DNA of 64,000 bases from Mammaliicoccus sciuri (GTDB lineage Bacteria > Bacillota > Bacilli > Staphylococcales > Staphylococcaceae), in contig NZ_CP094824.1 in NCBI RefSeq assembly GCF_025561425.1, forward strand, positions 806,001 through 870,000, written 5' to 3'. Position numbers and translations under genes: made by a program. Below, piece after piece: positions 1 to 6,999 of this stretch. Numbering within the stretch: position 1 is the stretch's first letter; every line of letters starts with the position of its first letter. The notes beneath the pieces were generated by a model. It was not told the origin of the DNA and searched no databases. It saw only the letters and a list, made by a program, of their open reading frames with translations.

Positions 1-51
1 AATATATACATCTTAACCCAGAACTTTTTTAAAATTTAGGAGGACACTATA

Positions 52-489
52 ATGCGTCAAACATTTATGGCTAATGAAGCAAACATCGATCGCAAATGGT
101 ACGTTGTTGATGCTGAAGGACAAACGTTAGGTCGTTTATCATCAGAAATCGCATCAATCTTACGCGGTAAACATAAAGTAACTTACACACCACACGTTGA
201 TACAGGAGATAACGTTATCATCATTAACGCTGAAAAAATCTACTTATCAGGTAATAAAGAACAAGATAAAATTTACTACCGTCACTCAAATCACCCAGGT
301 GGATTAAAATCAGTATCTGCTGGTGAATTAAAAGAGAAAAACCCAGTTCGTTTATTAGAAACATCTATCAAAGGTATGTTACCTAAGAGCAAACTTGGTG
401 AAAAACAAGGTAAAAAATTATTCGTATATGCTGGTGCAGAGCATCCACATGCTGCACAACAACCTGAAAACTACGAGTTACGTGGTTAA
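52..489 (+). CDS. rplM: 50S ribosomal protein L13
   Basis: Large-subunit ribosomal protein that binds 23S rRNA and acts early in 50S assembly. The 145-residue product has the usual family length and carries the hallmark segments [15 protein letters not shown] near the start, [27 protein letters not shown] and the C-terminal [12 protein letters not shown]. The ATG at 52 follows AGGAGGACAC with good spacing. It is the first gene of the conserved rplM-rpsI pair, with 19 bases between the two genes. The 51 bases upstream in the window may be the end of a longer leader that is cut off here. Codon use is biased toward the optimal set, as expected for a ribosomal protein. Confidence 0.98.
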   Translation: MRQTFMANEANIDRKWYVVDAEGQTLGRLSSEIASILRGKHKVTYTPHVDTGDNVIIINAEKIYLSGNKEQDKIYYRHSNHPGGLKSVSAGELKEKNPVRLLETSIKGMLPKSKLGEKQGKKLFVYAGAEHPHAAQQPENYELRG

Positions 490-508
490 TTAAGAGGAGG
501 ATACTACA

Positions 509-901
509 TTGGCACAAGTTGAATATAAAGGCACAGGTCGTCGTAAACATTCAGTAGCACGTGTACGTTTAGTACCTGGTGAAGGTAACGTAACAATTAA
601 CAAACGTGACGTACGTGACTACTTACCATTTGAATCATTAATTTTAGATTTAAACCAACCATTTGATGTAACTGAAACAAAAGGTAACTACGATGTTTTA
701 GTAAACGTTCAAGGTGGAGGTTTCACTGGACAAGCACAAGCTATCCGTCACGGAATTGCACGTGCATTGTTAGAAGCAGATCCAGAATACCGTGGATCAT
801 TAAAACGCGCTGGATTACTTACACGTGACCCACGTATGAAAGAACGTAAGAAACCTGGTCTTAAAGGTGCTCGTCGTTCACCACAATTCTCAAAACGTTA
901 A
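509..901 (+). CDS. rpsI: 30S ribosomal protein S9
   Basis: Small-subunit ribosomal protein whose basic C-terminal tail reaches the decoding region near P-site tRNA. The 130-residue product shows [16 protein letters not shown] at the N-terminus, the [19 protein letters not shown] core, and the terminal QFSKR typical of S9. The start is TTG at 509, placed by the GAGGAGG site ten bases upstream and by the conserved [13 protein letters not shown] beginning. It forms a two-gene operon with rplM and is followed by a strong intrinsic terminator. Confidence 0.98.
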   Translation: MAQVEYKGTGRRKHSVARVRLVPGEGNVTINKRDVRDYLPFESLILDLNQPFDVTETKGNYDVLVNVQGGGFTGQAQAIRHGIARALLEADPEYRGSLKRAGLLTRDPRMKERKKPGLKGARRSPQFSKR

Positions 902-988
902 TATGCCAAAGTTGTTGCGAACTTGTTCGCTTACAAATTTGGTACGCAAATTGTATTTGCAATTTGTGTTCAAAAGAATATACGTTTC

Positions 989-1024
989 AACACTTCTCGA
1001 ACAACTTCGAGGAGTGTTTTTTTA
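989..1024 (+). terminator. Intrinsic terminator of rplM-rpsI
   Basis: A 12-bp stem (AACACTTCTCGA with TCGAGGAGTGTT, one G-U pair) closes a 6-base loop and runs into seven T residues. It lies about 90 bases after rpsI. A smaller inverted repeat, GCGAAC/GTTCGC, lies between rpsI and this hairpin. Confidence 0.9.
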
Positions 1025-1076
1025 TGTAATGGTATAATATATTCCATAACCTTACAGACTAAAAGGAGATTTTTCG

Positions 1077-1753
1077 ATGTATAAAAATATTTTATTTGAT
1101 TTGGACAATACTTTATTAGATTTTAATGCTCGTGAAAGGGAAGCAATCAAGGCGGTTTTTGAATCTGAGGGTATTGTGTTTAATGATTTGAATTTTAAGC
1201 AGTATCAGGATATTAATAAGCGTTTATGGATAGAGCTTAAGCAGGGCAAGGTTTCTAAGGATGAAGTGTTAACGACTCGCTTTAAGGAATTTTTTAAGCT
1301 GTTTGATTTAAATGTTGATGCGCGTGCTAAAGAGGCTATTTTTAGAAAGACGTTGAATGATAATCATGAGCTGGTTGATGGTGCGAAAGATATATTAAGT
1401 TATTTGAAAGAAGCGGGTTATCATCTTTATAGTGCTTCTAATGGTGTTTATGAAACTCAGATGAAACGCATGAATGATGCAGGTATTTTTGATTATTTTG
1501 ATGATCATTTTATTTCAGAGAAAATTGGATTTGAAAAGCCTCATAAACAATTTTTGATCATTGTTTAAATGTTATTAAAGATGATGATTTGTCACATTAT
1601 TTAATGATAGGAGATACGTTAACATCTGATATTACTGGTGCTAATGAATATGGTATTGATTCATGTTACTTTGACCATCAAAATCTTGGTAACGGCGATA
1701 TTGCGACATATGTTATTAATCATTTAGAAGCGTTAAAGGATATAATAAAGTAA
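1077..1753 (+). pseudogene. HAD-family phosphatase (YjjG/YfnB type), frameshifted
   Basis: Haloacid-dehalogenase phosphohydrolase of the YjjG/YfnB type, expected to act on phosphorylated nucleotides or sugars. HAD motif I is seen as LFDLDNTLLDF at residues 6-16 and motif II around SASNG. Reading breaks in the T run at 1551-1555: the frame runs to a TAA at 1566-1568. One extra T restores FFDHCLNVIKDDD and then motif III, MIGDTLTSDITGA, to a TAA at 1751-1753. The restored protein of about 225 residues has normal length and order. The lesion is one base in a homopolymer, so a sequencing error or a phase-variable slip is as possible as true decay. The ATG at 1077 follows AAAAGGAG. As read, the 163-residue product lacks motif III and should be inactive. 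Confidence 0.85.
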
Positions 1754-1780
1754 GCTGAGATGTATTGTCTCAGCTTTTAT
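1753..1780 (+). terminator. Terminator after the HAD gene
   Basis: AGCTGAGA and TCTCAGCT form an 8-bp stem with a 7-base loop, followed by TTTTATT. It overlaps the end of the HAD frame and separates it from the convergent ABC gene. Confidence 0.8.
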
Positions 1781-1791
1781 TGTGCTTATAT

Positions 1792-3516
1792 TTATTTCTC
1801 TTCGTTGATATACATTCTATAATAGAATCCTTGTTTCTCTATAAGTGTATCGTGATTACCAGATTCTATAATGCCTTCTTTTGTTAGGACGTATATGTTA
1901 TCTGCATTTCGAATTGTTGATAATCGATGGGCGATGACGATAGTAGTCCGATTGAGTGTCAGTTGTTCTAATGATTGTTGAACGACTTTCTCACTTAAAT
2001 TATCTAAAGCACTTGTGGCTTCATCTAAGATGACGACTTCTGGGTTTTTTAAAAACATTCTTGCGATACTAAGTCTTTGTTTTTGCCCGCCAGAAAGTTT
2101 AGCACCTTTTTCACCAATTTGAGTGTGATAACCATTAGGCAGTTGTTGAATAAATTCATGTGCGTTTGCTAATTTAGATGCATGAATGATTTCATCCATT
2201 GAAGCTTCAGGATTACCATATTTAATATTCTCATAAACGGTACTTGAGAATATATAGACATCTTGTTGAACGATACCTATTCTTTGTCTAAGTTCTTCAA
2301 GAGGCATTGTTCTAATATCTTGATGATTAATCGTTATGGATCCTGATGTGACATCGTAAAATCTTGGTAGCAGATTGGCGATGGTTGATTTACCTGAACC
2401 TGATGGGCCAACTATCGCAATATATGCACCGGGTTAGATTGTTAAATTTAAATTCTTGATAATATCTTCTTGGTCATATTGAAAGTAAACATGATCAAAT
2501 TGAATAGCACCGTTTGAATGTTGTATTTGATGTTGATGAGTATTCTCTGAAGTTATATCTGGTTTAAGTTGCATTAATTTAAAGAAGCGGTTAAAACCTG
2601 AAATACCTTCATTATATTGAACAGACAGCTTAACAAGTACTTCTATAGGTGTTGCGATATTACCTACATAAAGTACAAATGCTAACAAATCCCCGATAGA
2701 AATTTCTTTTTTCATAATTAGTAATGCACCGAGCACAATGATGATGACAGGCATTGCTTGAATGATGGACCCTATAATCTCATTATATAGAGCTTCATAT
2801 TTATGAACTTTCTTTTTGATTTCAATCGCTTTTTTATTAAGTGATTTATACTGATTACTTTCAAATGATTCATTCGTAAAAGATTTTGTAACTTTAATTC
2901 CTGATATCGTATTTTCTAAAAATCCATGAATTTCAGCATTTGTAGCTTTATCTTGTTCATAGATAGAAGAGAGCTTTTTGATGTAGTACCAATAAACCAC
3001 AATCATAATAGGAATAAATAGCATCATCACAATTGTTAATTCTACATTGATATACAAGAGAATGACGACAGCACCTATAAAACGAATAATGTACATTAAG
3101 ATATCTTCAGGACCGTGATGATATAACTCTGATAAGTTCTCAAGATTACCCGTTAATCTCGACATCAAACTACCCGTACTATTTCGGTCGAAAAAGTGAT
3201 GAGGTTGGCTTTGAATATGTTCATATAACTCTTCGCTCATATCTTTCTCCATCTTTGCACCCATAACATGACCATAATAATCTATAGAAATATGGCACAA
3301 AAATTGAATCAATATGAGCAATACCATAGCAGCACCTAGTAAGTAAATTTCTTTAACATGCGCTACAGAGAAATGTTGAATTAAATTCTCTGTGATATAA
3401 CGAATAATCAATGGTATTACAAGCGTTATAACCGTAATAAGTAATGAACAAATTAAAGTTAAACCGAAAATTCGTTTATAAGGTCTGTAGTATGATATGA
3501 ATTTTTTAAATTTCAC
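1792..3516 (-). pseudogene. ABC multidrug exporter half-transporter, in-frame stop
   Basis: Type IV ABC exporter subunit of the Sav1866/BmrA group: an N-terminal six-helix membrane domain (about residues 1-300) fused to a nucleotide-binding domain. The frame is interrupted by TAA at 2436-2434, after IIKNLNLTI. Translation in the same frame then gives PGAYIAIVGPSGSGKST (Walker A), LSGGQKQRLSIARM (signature), VVILDEATSALD (Walker B) and the H-loop AHRLST, ending at 1792. With one sense codon in place of the stop it would be a normal 574-residue protein. This is a nonsense change, not a frameshift. The start is GTG at 3516 after AAGGAGCT. The second half could restart at ATG 2307, but that lacks Walker A. 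A leader peptide and competing hairpins lie upstream. Confidence 0.88.
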
Positions 3517-3528
3517 AATAATAGCTCC

Positions 3529-3589
3529 TTAAGTTTTATTGGTGTCGTTTACCAATAAACTTAATACATTTCACTTAAAGGTAAACGAC
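3529..3589 (-). promoter_or_regulatory. Competing leader hairpins before the ABC exporter
   Basis: Two mutually exclusive stems are visible in the minus-strand leader. Stem B pairs 3589-3580 (GTCGTTTACC), inside the end of the leader ORF, with 3553-3544 (GGTAAACGAC), 10 of 10. Stem A pairs 3564-3551 with 3543-3529, about 14 bp with one bulged base, and takes in the first two bases of the AAGGAG ribosome site (3530-3525). The shared bases 3551-3553 and the loop geometry mean both cannot form at once. This is the layout of ribosome-mediated attenuation. No U-run follows stem A, so control of translation rather than termination is more likely. Inference from sequence only. Confidence 0.5.
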
Positions 3590-3634
3590 CTCAGTGGCAG
3601 TAGTTAAAAGGATACGATTATTATTTTTTCTCAT
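3575..3634 (-). CDS. Candidate 19-residue leader peptide of the ABC exporter
   Basis: A short frame reads MRKNNNRILLTTATEVVYL, from ATG at 3634 to TAA at 3577-3575. AGAGGAAG sits six bases before the ATG. The last codons (GTC GTT TAC C) form one arm of a 10-bp stem with bases further down the leader, so ribosome position would decide folding. Bacillus bmrCD, a related ABC exporter, is controlled this way by its leader peptide BmrB. No sequence similarity to BmrB is claimed. It is too short to be supported by family membership. Confidence 0.45.
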   Translation of the reverse strand: MRKNNNRILLTTATEVVYL

Positions 3635-3662
3635 GGTAATCTTCCTCTATAGTGTGAAATTA

Positions 3663-3711
3663 CAGTAAAGACTGTTACTGAGAGTATAAGTTAAAATCAA
3701 ATAAAACACAA
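3663..3711 (-). promoter_or_regulatory. Promoter with operator-like repeat for the ABC exporter
   Basis: On the minus strand TTGTGT (3711-3706) and TATACT (3688-3683) are separated by exactly 17 bases. A perfect inverted repeat CAGTAA-N6-TTACTG (3663-3680) covers the expected start of transcription, a typical place for a repressor. The leader ORF starts about 40 bases downstream. Confidence 0.5.
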
Positions 3712-3795
3712 CGCGGATGAGAATACTTTGTTATTTTTGCACTTGATTCGTATATAGCGTATTCTAAATATATTAAATGAATGAAGGTGAGATGT

Positions 3796-4170
3796 ATGAT
3801 TGAAAAGTTACATCAAGTCATGTTATATGTTGATGATCAAGAAAAGGCTGTTGAATTTTGGAAAGATGTAATGAACTTTGTTGTGAAGTCTGAAGACGAG
3901 TTGCCTGAAGGTTTCAAGTCTGTAGAAATTGCACCTAGTGAAGATGCTGAAACGTCTTTTGTATTATTTGATAAAGCTTTTATTGAAAAGTACAGTCCTG
4001 AAGTGAGTTTAGAAACACCTTCTTTAATGTTTAAAGCTACGAATTTTGATGAATTATATAAGTCGTTAAAAGAACAAGGATTAACTGGTCATGATATTAT
4101 AGAAATGCCTGAGGGTAGAGTATTTAATTTTCATGATAAGCAAGGTAATTATTTTGCAATTACTGAGTAA
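3796..4170 (+). CDS. VOC-family (glyoxalase/bleomycin resistance-like) protein
   Basis: Single-domain vicinal oxygen chelate protein of 124 residues, made of paired beta-alpha-beta-beta-beta units. LHQVMLYVDDQEKAVEFW opens the first unit, and GRVFNFHDKQGNYFAI closes the second with the usual pattern of a product-binding loop. Such proteins are metal-dependent lyases, dioxygenases or drug-binding proteins. The substrate cannot be read from sequence. I place the start at ATG 3796, five bases after AAGGTGAG. An in-frame ATG at 3781 lies within or before that ribosome site and is less likely. The DinB-type gene follows after 17 bases, suggesting one transcript. Confidence 0.85.
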   Translation: MIEKLHQVMLYVDDQEKAVEFWKDVMNFVVKSEDELPEGFKSVEIAPSEDAETSFVLFDKAFIEKYSPEVSLETPSLMFKATNFDELYKSLKEQGLTGHDIIEMPEGRVFNFHDKQGNYFAITE

Positions 4171-4187
4171 AAACGGAGGGAATTGAA

Positions 4188-4649
4188 ATGATAGAAGCAC
4201 AGTTTCGAATTTCTTATAGTATGTTATCTGATGTTGTCAAAGATATAGATGAGAAACAAGCGGATTTTCAACTGGAGTTAGCGAAAAACAATATTAAATG
4301 GCAACTCGGTCACGTAATTGTGGCGAATGAATCATTTGTCTTTGGTTCAAGTGAAGAAGGTAATATACTCGGTGAAAAGTTAGGTGAATCATTCTCACCA
4401 GGTACTTCACCACAAGATTTTACAGGTGTAGAACCAACTTTCCAAGAATTAAAAGGTATATTAAATCAACAACTAGAAAGAATATTAAATGCACTTGATG
4501 AACAAATGGACAAATCTAGAAAAGCACCAATAGCGAATATGGATACATTTGCAGAAACAATTTCATTTGGCATATTGCATACGAATTATCATACTGGTCA
4601 AATTAAGTTGATGAAATCAATGTTAGATAAATTAGATCAAGGCGTATAA
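4188..4649 (+). CDS. DinB-family four-helix protein
   Basis: A 153-residue protein of the DinB/YfiT-like superfamily, four-helix bundles that bind a divalent metal through three histidines. Visible candidates are His42 in WQLGHVIVANE and the two in GILHTNYHTGQIK near the C-terminus, at the normal places for the family. Members include bacillithiol-dependent transferases and damage-induced proteins, so a thiol-transferase role is possible in a bacillithiol-using bacterium. The exact reaction is not known. The ATG at 4188 follows ACGGAGGG. It is co-oriented with the VOC gene 17 bases upstream, and both look like small detoxification enzymes. Confidence 0.8.
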   Translation: MIEAQFRISYSMLSDVVKDIDEKQADFQLELAKNNIKWQLGHVIVANESFVFGSSEEGNILGEKLGESFSPGTSPQDFTGVEPTFQELKGILNQQLERILNALDEQMDKSRKAPIANMDTFAETISFGILHTNYHTGQIKLMKSMLDKLDQGV

Positions 4650-4658
4650 AAATATAGG

Positions 4659-4824
4659 GAGCGGGACAGAAATCTAATTTGTATAAAAAGGTTTCGTAGT
4701 CCCGCCCCGGCAAGGATGACTAGAGTTGAAAAAAGCTTGCTACAAGCGCATTTTCAATTCAGTCATCTACTGCCAATATACTAAAACAGGCTGAGACATT
4801 ACTTTATGTCCCAGCCTGTTTTTC
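4659..4824. repeat. Structured intergenic repeat element, about 165 bp
   Basis: Three stacked hairpins: GCGGGAC/GTCCCGC (4661-4667 with 4699-4705); a long arm GATGACT...TTGAAAA pairing with TTTTCAA...AGTCATC (4715-4767) with an inner GCTTG/CAAGC; and a terminal GGCTGAGACA/TGTCCCAGCC stem. From memory, similar GCGGGAC...GTCCCGCCCC segments ending in a CAGCCTGTTTTT hairpin recur between staphylococcal genes. I cannot confirm copy number here because there is only one full copy in the window. The last hairpin acts as a terminator, and its right arm also encodes the end of a small minus-strand gene. Confidence 0.6.
4785..4824 (+). terminator. Terminator ending the repeat element
   Basis: A 14-bp stem with one mismatch (AACAGGCTGAGACA with TGTCCCAGCCTGTT) is followed by a T run. 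It serves the VOC-DinB unit and overlaps the 3-prime end of the minus-strand zinc-finger gene. Confidence 0.8.
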
Positions 4825-4944
4825 ATTAGAACAGTCAAAGCATAATAATGTTTTGTCTTCTTGCACGACACCTTCTATAAAGCCACTATTACAATAAATA
4901 TCTGTTTGGCATTTTGCACATTTACCTACGAATTCTTTTTCCAT
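4804..4944 (-). CDS. Small CxxC zinc-binding protein, 46 residues
   Basis: A 46-residue frame starts at ATG 4944 after AAGGTGTG and ends at TAA 4806-4804. It carries CAKC at residues 9-12 and CFDC at 35-38, with a further Cys18. This is the spacing of a small zinc ribbon or rubredoxin-like knuckle. I do not recognise a named family. It lies head-to-head with the DUF1272 gene, another small cysteine-rich protein, with 87 bases between the two starts, so they may share control. The last residues (KQAGT) are encoded by the right arm of the repeat-element terminator, which suggests the original end was replaced by the repeat. Confidence 0.65.
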   Translation of the reverse strand: MEKEFVGKCAKCQTDIYCNSGFIEGVVQEDKTLLCFDCSNEKQAGT

Positions 4945-5031
4945 ATAATCACACCTTAAAATTCATTTTATGTACTTAAAAGTGATATGATAATTATGTA
5001 TATACTAACATATTTTTATGGAGTGATAGAA

Positions 5032-5235
5032 ATGGCTTTAGAGATGAAACCAAATTGCGAAAAATGCGGATATGAATTTCATAAGAAAAGTAATGCTTTT
5101 ATATGTGTTCAAGAAACAACATACTGCAGAGAATGCGCGGAAAATTTATATTATGTTTGTCCAAAATGTAATGGGGAACTTGTCGTTCGTCCAAAAGCAA
5201 AAGCTGATACTAAAACTGTAATGGGAGACTGTTAA
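5032..5235 (+). CDS. DUF1272 small zinc-finger protein
   Basis: A 67-residue protein matching the DUF1272 pattern: MALEMKPNCEKCGYEF at the start, then CVQETTYCRECAENL and CPKCNGELVVRP. Four cysteine pairs would bind two zinc ions in a treble-clef or ribbon fold. Function in this family is unknown. I use ATG 5032, which follows GGAGTGATAG and gives the usual family N-terminus. An upstream in-frame ATG at 4987 would add 15 hydrophobic residues without a good ribosome site. It heads a short same-strand run with the GNAT and dehydrogenase genes (19- and 18-base gaps). Confidence 0.85.
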   Translation: MALEMKPNCEKCGYEFHKKSNAFICVQETTYCRECAENLYYVCPKCNGELVVRPKAKADTKTVMGDC

Positions 5236-5254
5236 TAATAAATGAGGTGATGGA

Positions 5255-5695
5255 TTGAATATTCGAAGATTACAACTCAATGAGGTAGAGAAAGTTGTTG
5301 CTGTATTTGATGACTATCGTGCTCATTTTGGACAACAATCAGATATAAAGGCGACGTATGAATTTATATATAGAAATGTTTCTTGTGAAGATGCGGTTAT
5401 ATTTATAGCTGAAGCGAATGAGCAAGTGATAGGATTTGTACAGCTATACAAGATGTTGTCATCAATGAAAATGTCAAACCTACTTATTATTAATGATTTA
5501 TTTTTAACAGCAGATGCGAGAGGTCAACGAATCGGTGAGCAATTAATGAACCAAGCATTTACTTATGGGAAAGAAAATGGATATGAGACAATATATTTAG
5601 AAACCGAAAAATCAAATATAGCTGGTAATCGTTTATATCAAAAATTAGGCATGCAAATCGATGATGAACATAACTATTATCATAAACATTTATAA
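5255..5695 (+). CDS. GNAT-family N-acetyltransferase
   Basis: A 146-residue acetyl-CoA-dependent acetyltransferase. The pyrophosphate-binding loop is seen as ARGQRIGEQLMNQA (about residues 89-102), preceded by the beta-4 strand LLIINDLFLT and followed by the YLETEKSNIAGNRLYQKLGM motif that lines the substrate pocket. The acceptor cannot be predicted. The start is TTG at 5255, four bases after GAGGTGA, and matches the usual beginning MNIRRLQLNE. It lies between the DUF1272 and dehydrogenase genes, probably on the same transcript. Confidence 0.88.
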   Translation: MNIRRLQLNEVEKVVAVFDDYRAHFGQQSDIKATYEFIYRNVSCEDAVIFIAEANEQVIGFVQLYKMLSSMKMSNLLIINDLFLTADARGQRIGEQLMNQAFTYGKENGYETIYLETEKSNIAGNRLYQKLGMQIDDEHNYYHKHL

Positions 5696-5713
5696 ACAAG
5701 AGGTGACTTTTAG

Positions 5714-6718
5714 ATGAAAGCAATTGTGTTTAGTAACAGTTTTGATTTGAAAGTATCAAATGAATTTGAAGAAAGAGATATACCAGTTCCAGAAGCTAAA
5801 GGAAGAAATCTTTTAGTGAATGTGAAAGCAGCGAGTATAAATCCTATAGATACGAAATCAAGAAATACATCTGATGGAGAATTTAAAATATTAGGGTATG
5901 ATGCAGTAGGTGTTGTAGAAGCGATTGGAGAAGAAGTAGAATTGTTCCACGTAGGTGATGAAGTATATTATTCTGGCACAAATACGAAACAAGGGTCGAA
6001 TGCAGAATATCAATTAGTTGATGAACGACTTGTGGGCATTAAACCAGAACACTTATCTTACGTAGAATCAGCAGCTTTACCTTTAACAGCACTAACATCA
6101 TTTGAAGCATTATTAGAAGGACTAAATATTTCTTCTAATCCTGAAGATAATAAAGATAAGAAGTTACTGATTATTAATGGTGCAGGCGGTGTAGGTTCTG
6201 TCGCAACTCAAATTGCGAAACATTTAGGGCTAACAGTAATCACGACAGCATCACGTAAAGAAACGAGAAGATGGTCAGAGAAAATGGGTGCTGACATCGT
6301 GCTCAATCATAAACACCACTTACCAGATGAATTAAGAGCACATAAAATTAATCAAGTAGATTATATCTTTAATACACATAGTAGTGATGCATACTTTAAT
6401 GTAATGGCAGAAATGATTAAGCCAAGAGGAAAAATCGTAGCACTTGTTAATTTTATTGATAAAGTAGATTTAAATTTATTAAAAGATAAAAGCGTGACAT
6501 TCTCATTTGAATTTATGTTCACTAGACCAAAATATGAAACAGACGACATGATCGCACATCATGAATATTTGAGAAAGTTAACATATTTATTAGATAGAGG
6601 TACGATTAAAACGACAGTAAATAAGACACTAAAAGGATTAAGCGTAGAAACAATTACAGAAGCACATCGTTTAATAGAAGAAGGAAAAAGTATTGGTAAA
6701 ATAGTTATAGAATATTAA
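5714..6718 (+). CDS. Zinc-type alcohol dehydrogenase-like/quinone oxidoreductase
   Basis: A 334-residue member of the medium-chain dehydrogenase/reductase superfamily, in the zinc-free alcohol dehydrogenase-like branch related to NADPH:quinone reductases. The GroES-like domain occupies about residues 1-125, with NPIDTKSRN and ILGYDAVGVVEAIG. The Rossmann domain begins with LLIINGAGGVGSVATQIAK near residue 157. Structural-zinc cysteines are absent, as in this branch. The likely role is NADPH-dependent reduction of quinones or reactive aldehydes. The ATG at 5714 follows AAGAGGTGA. It is the last gene before a repeat array and a bidirectional terminator. Confidence 0.9.
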   Translation: MKAIVFSNSFDLKVSNEFEERDIPVPEAKGRNLLVNVKAASINPIDTKSRNTSDGEFKILGYDAVGVVEAIGEEVELFHVGDEVYYSGTNTKQGSNAEYQLVDERLVGIKPEHLSYVESAALPLTALTSFEALLEGLNISSNPEDNKDKKLLIINGAGGVGSVATQIAKHLGLTVITTASRKETRRWSEKMGADIVLNHKHHLPDELRAHKINQVDYIFNTHSSDAYFNVMAEMIKPRGKIVALVNFIDKVDLNLLKDKSVTFSFEFMFTRPKYETDDMIAHHEYLRKLTYLLDRGTIKTTVNKTLKGLSVETITEAHRLIEEGKSIGKIVIEY

Positions 6719-6738
6719 CAGTACTAATAGAAATGACA

Positions 6739-6935
6739 TTACGAACACTTTCGGCAAAACTTGTTTATAACGGGTGCGTTACGAACATTTTCGACAAAAC
6801 TTGTTCATAACGGGTGCGTTAATTACAAAAGTCAGCGGAAGTGTAACTATGGGTGTCTATAGTAACAAAATTCGGCGGAAGTGTAACTATGGGGGCTATA
6901 ATTACAAAAGTCGCAACAACTGTAACTACCGTAGC
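6739..6935. repeat. Degenerate tandem array, five units of 39-40 bp
   Basis: Five consecutive units start at about 6739, 6779, 6819, 6858 and 6897. The first two share ACGAACA-TTTTCG-AAAACTTGTT-ATAACGGGTGCG; the next three share TTACAAAAGTC-GCGGAAGTGTAACTA. Each unit has short inverted arms about 14 bases apart: TTACA at 6823-6827 pairs with TGTAA at 6842-6846; GAACA faces TGTTT in the first unit. The array lies between convergent genes. Related arrays occur at 46361 and 62905. No coding potential is seen. Confidence 0.8.
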
Positions 6936-6960
6936 CATCACTACTTAAAATAAACTACAA

Positions 6961-6992
6961 AAAAGCACAACCTCGCGTGAGGTTGTGCTTTT
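6961..6992. terminator. Bidirectional terminator between convergent genes
   Basis: A perfect 14-bp stem AAAAGCACAACCTC/GAGGTTGTGCTTTT with loop GCGT. A- and T-rich flanks on both sides let it serve the dehydrogenase unit (+) and the marR-yhgE unit (-). Confidence 0.92.
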
Positions 6993-6999
6993 CTACATC

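Noticed and set aside
12-51. L13 leader regulatory RNA before rplM
   Set aside because: Only 51 bases are in the window, too few to judge the fold.
6739-6935. Tandem units of about 39-40 bp considered as a CRISPR array
   Set aside because: There is no constant repeat alternating with unique spacers; the whole unit is degenerate, carries its own inverted arms, and no cas genes are present.
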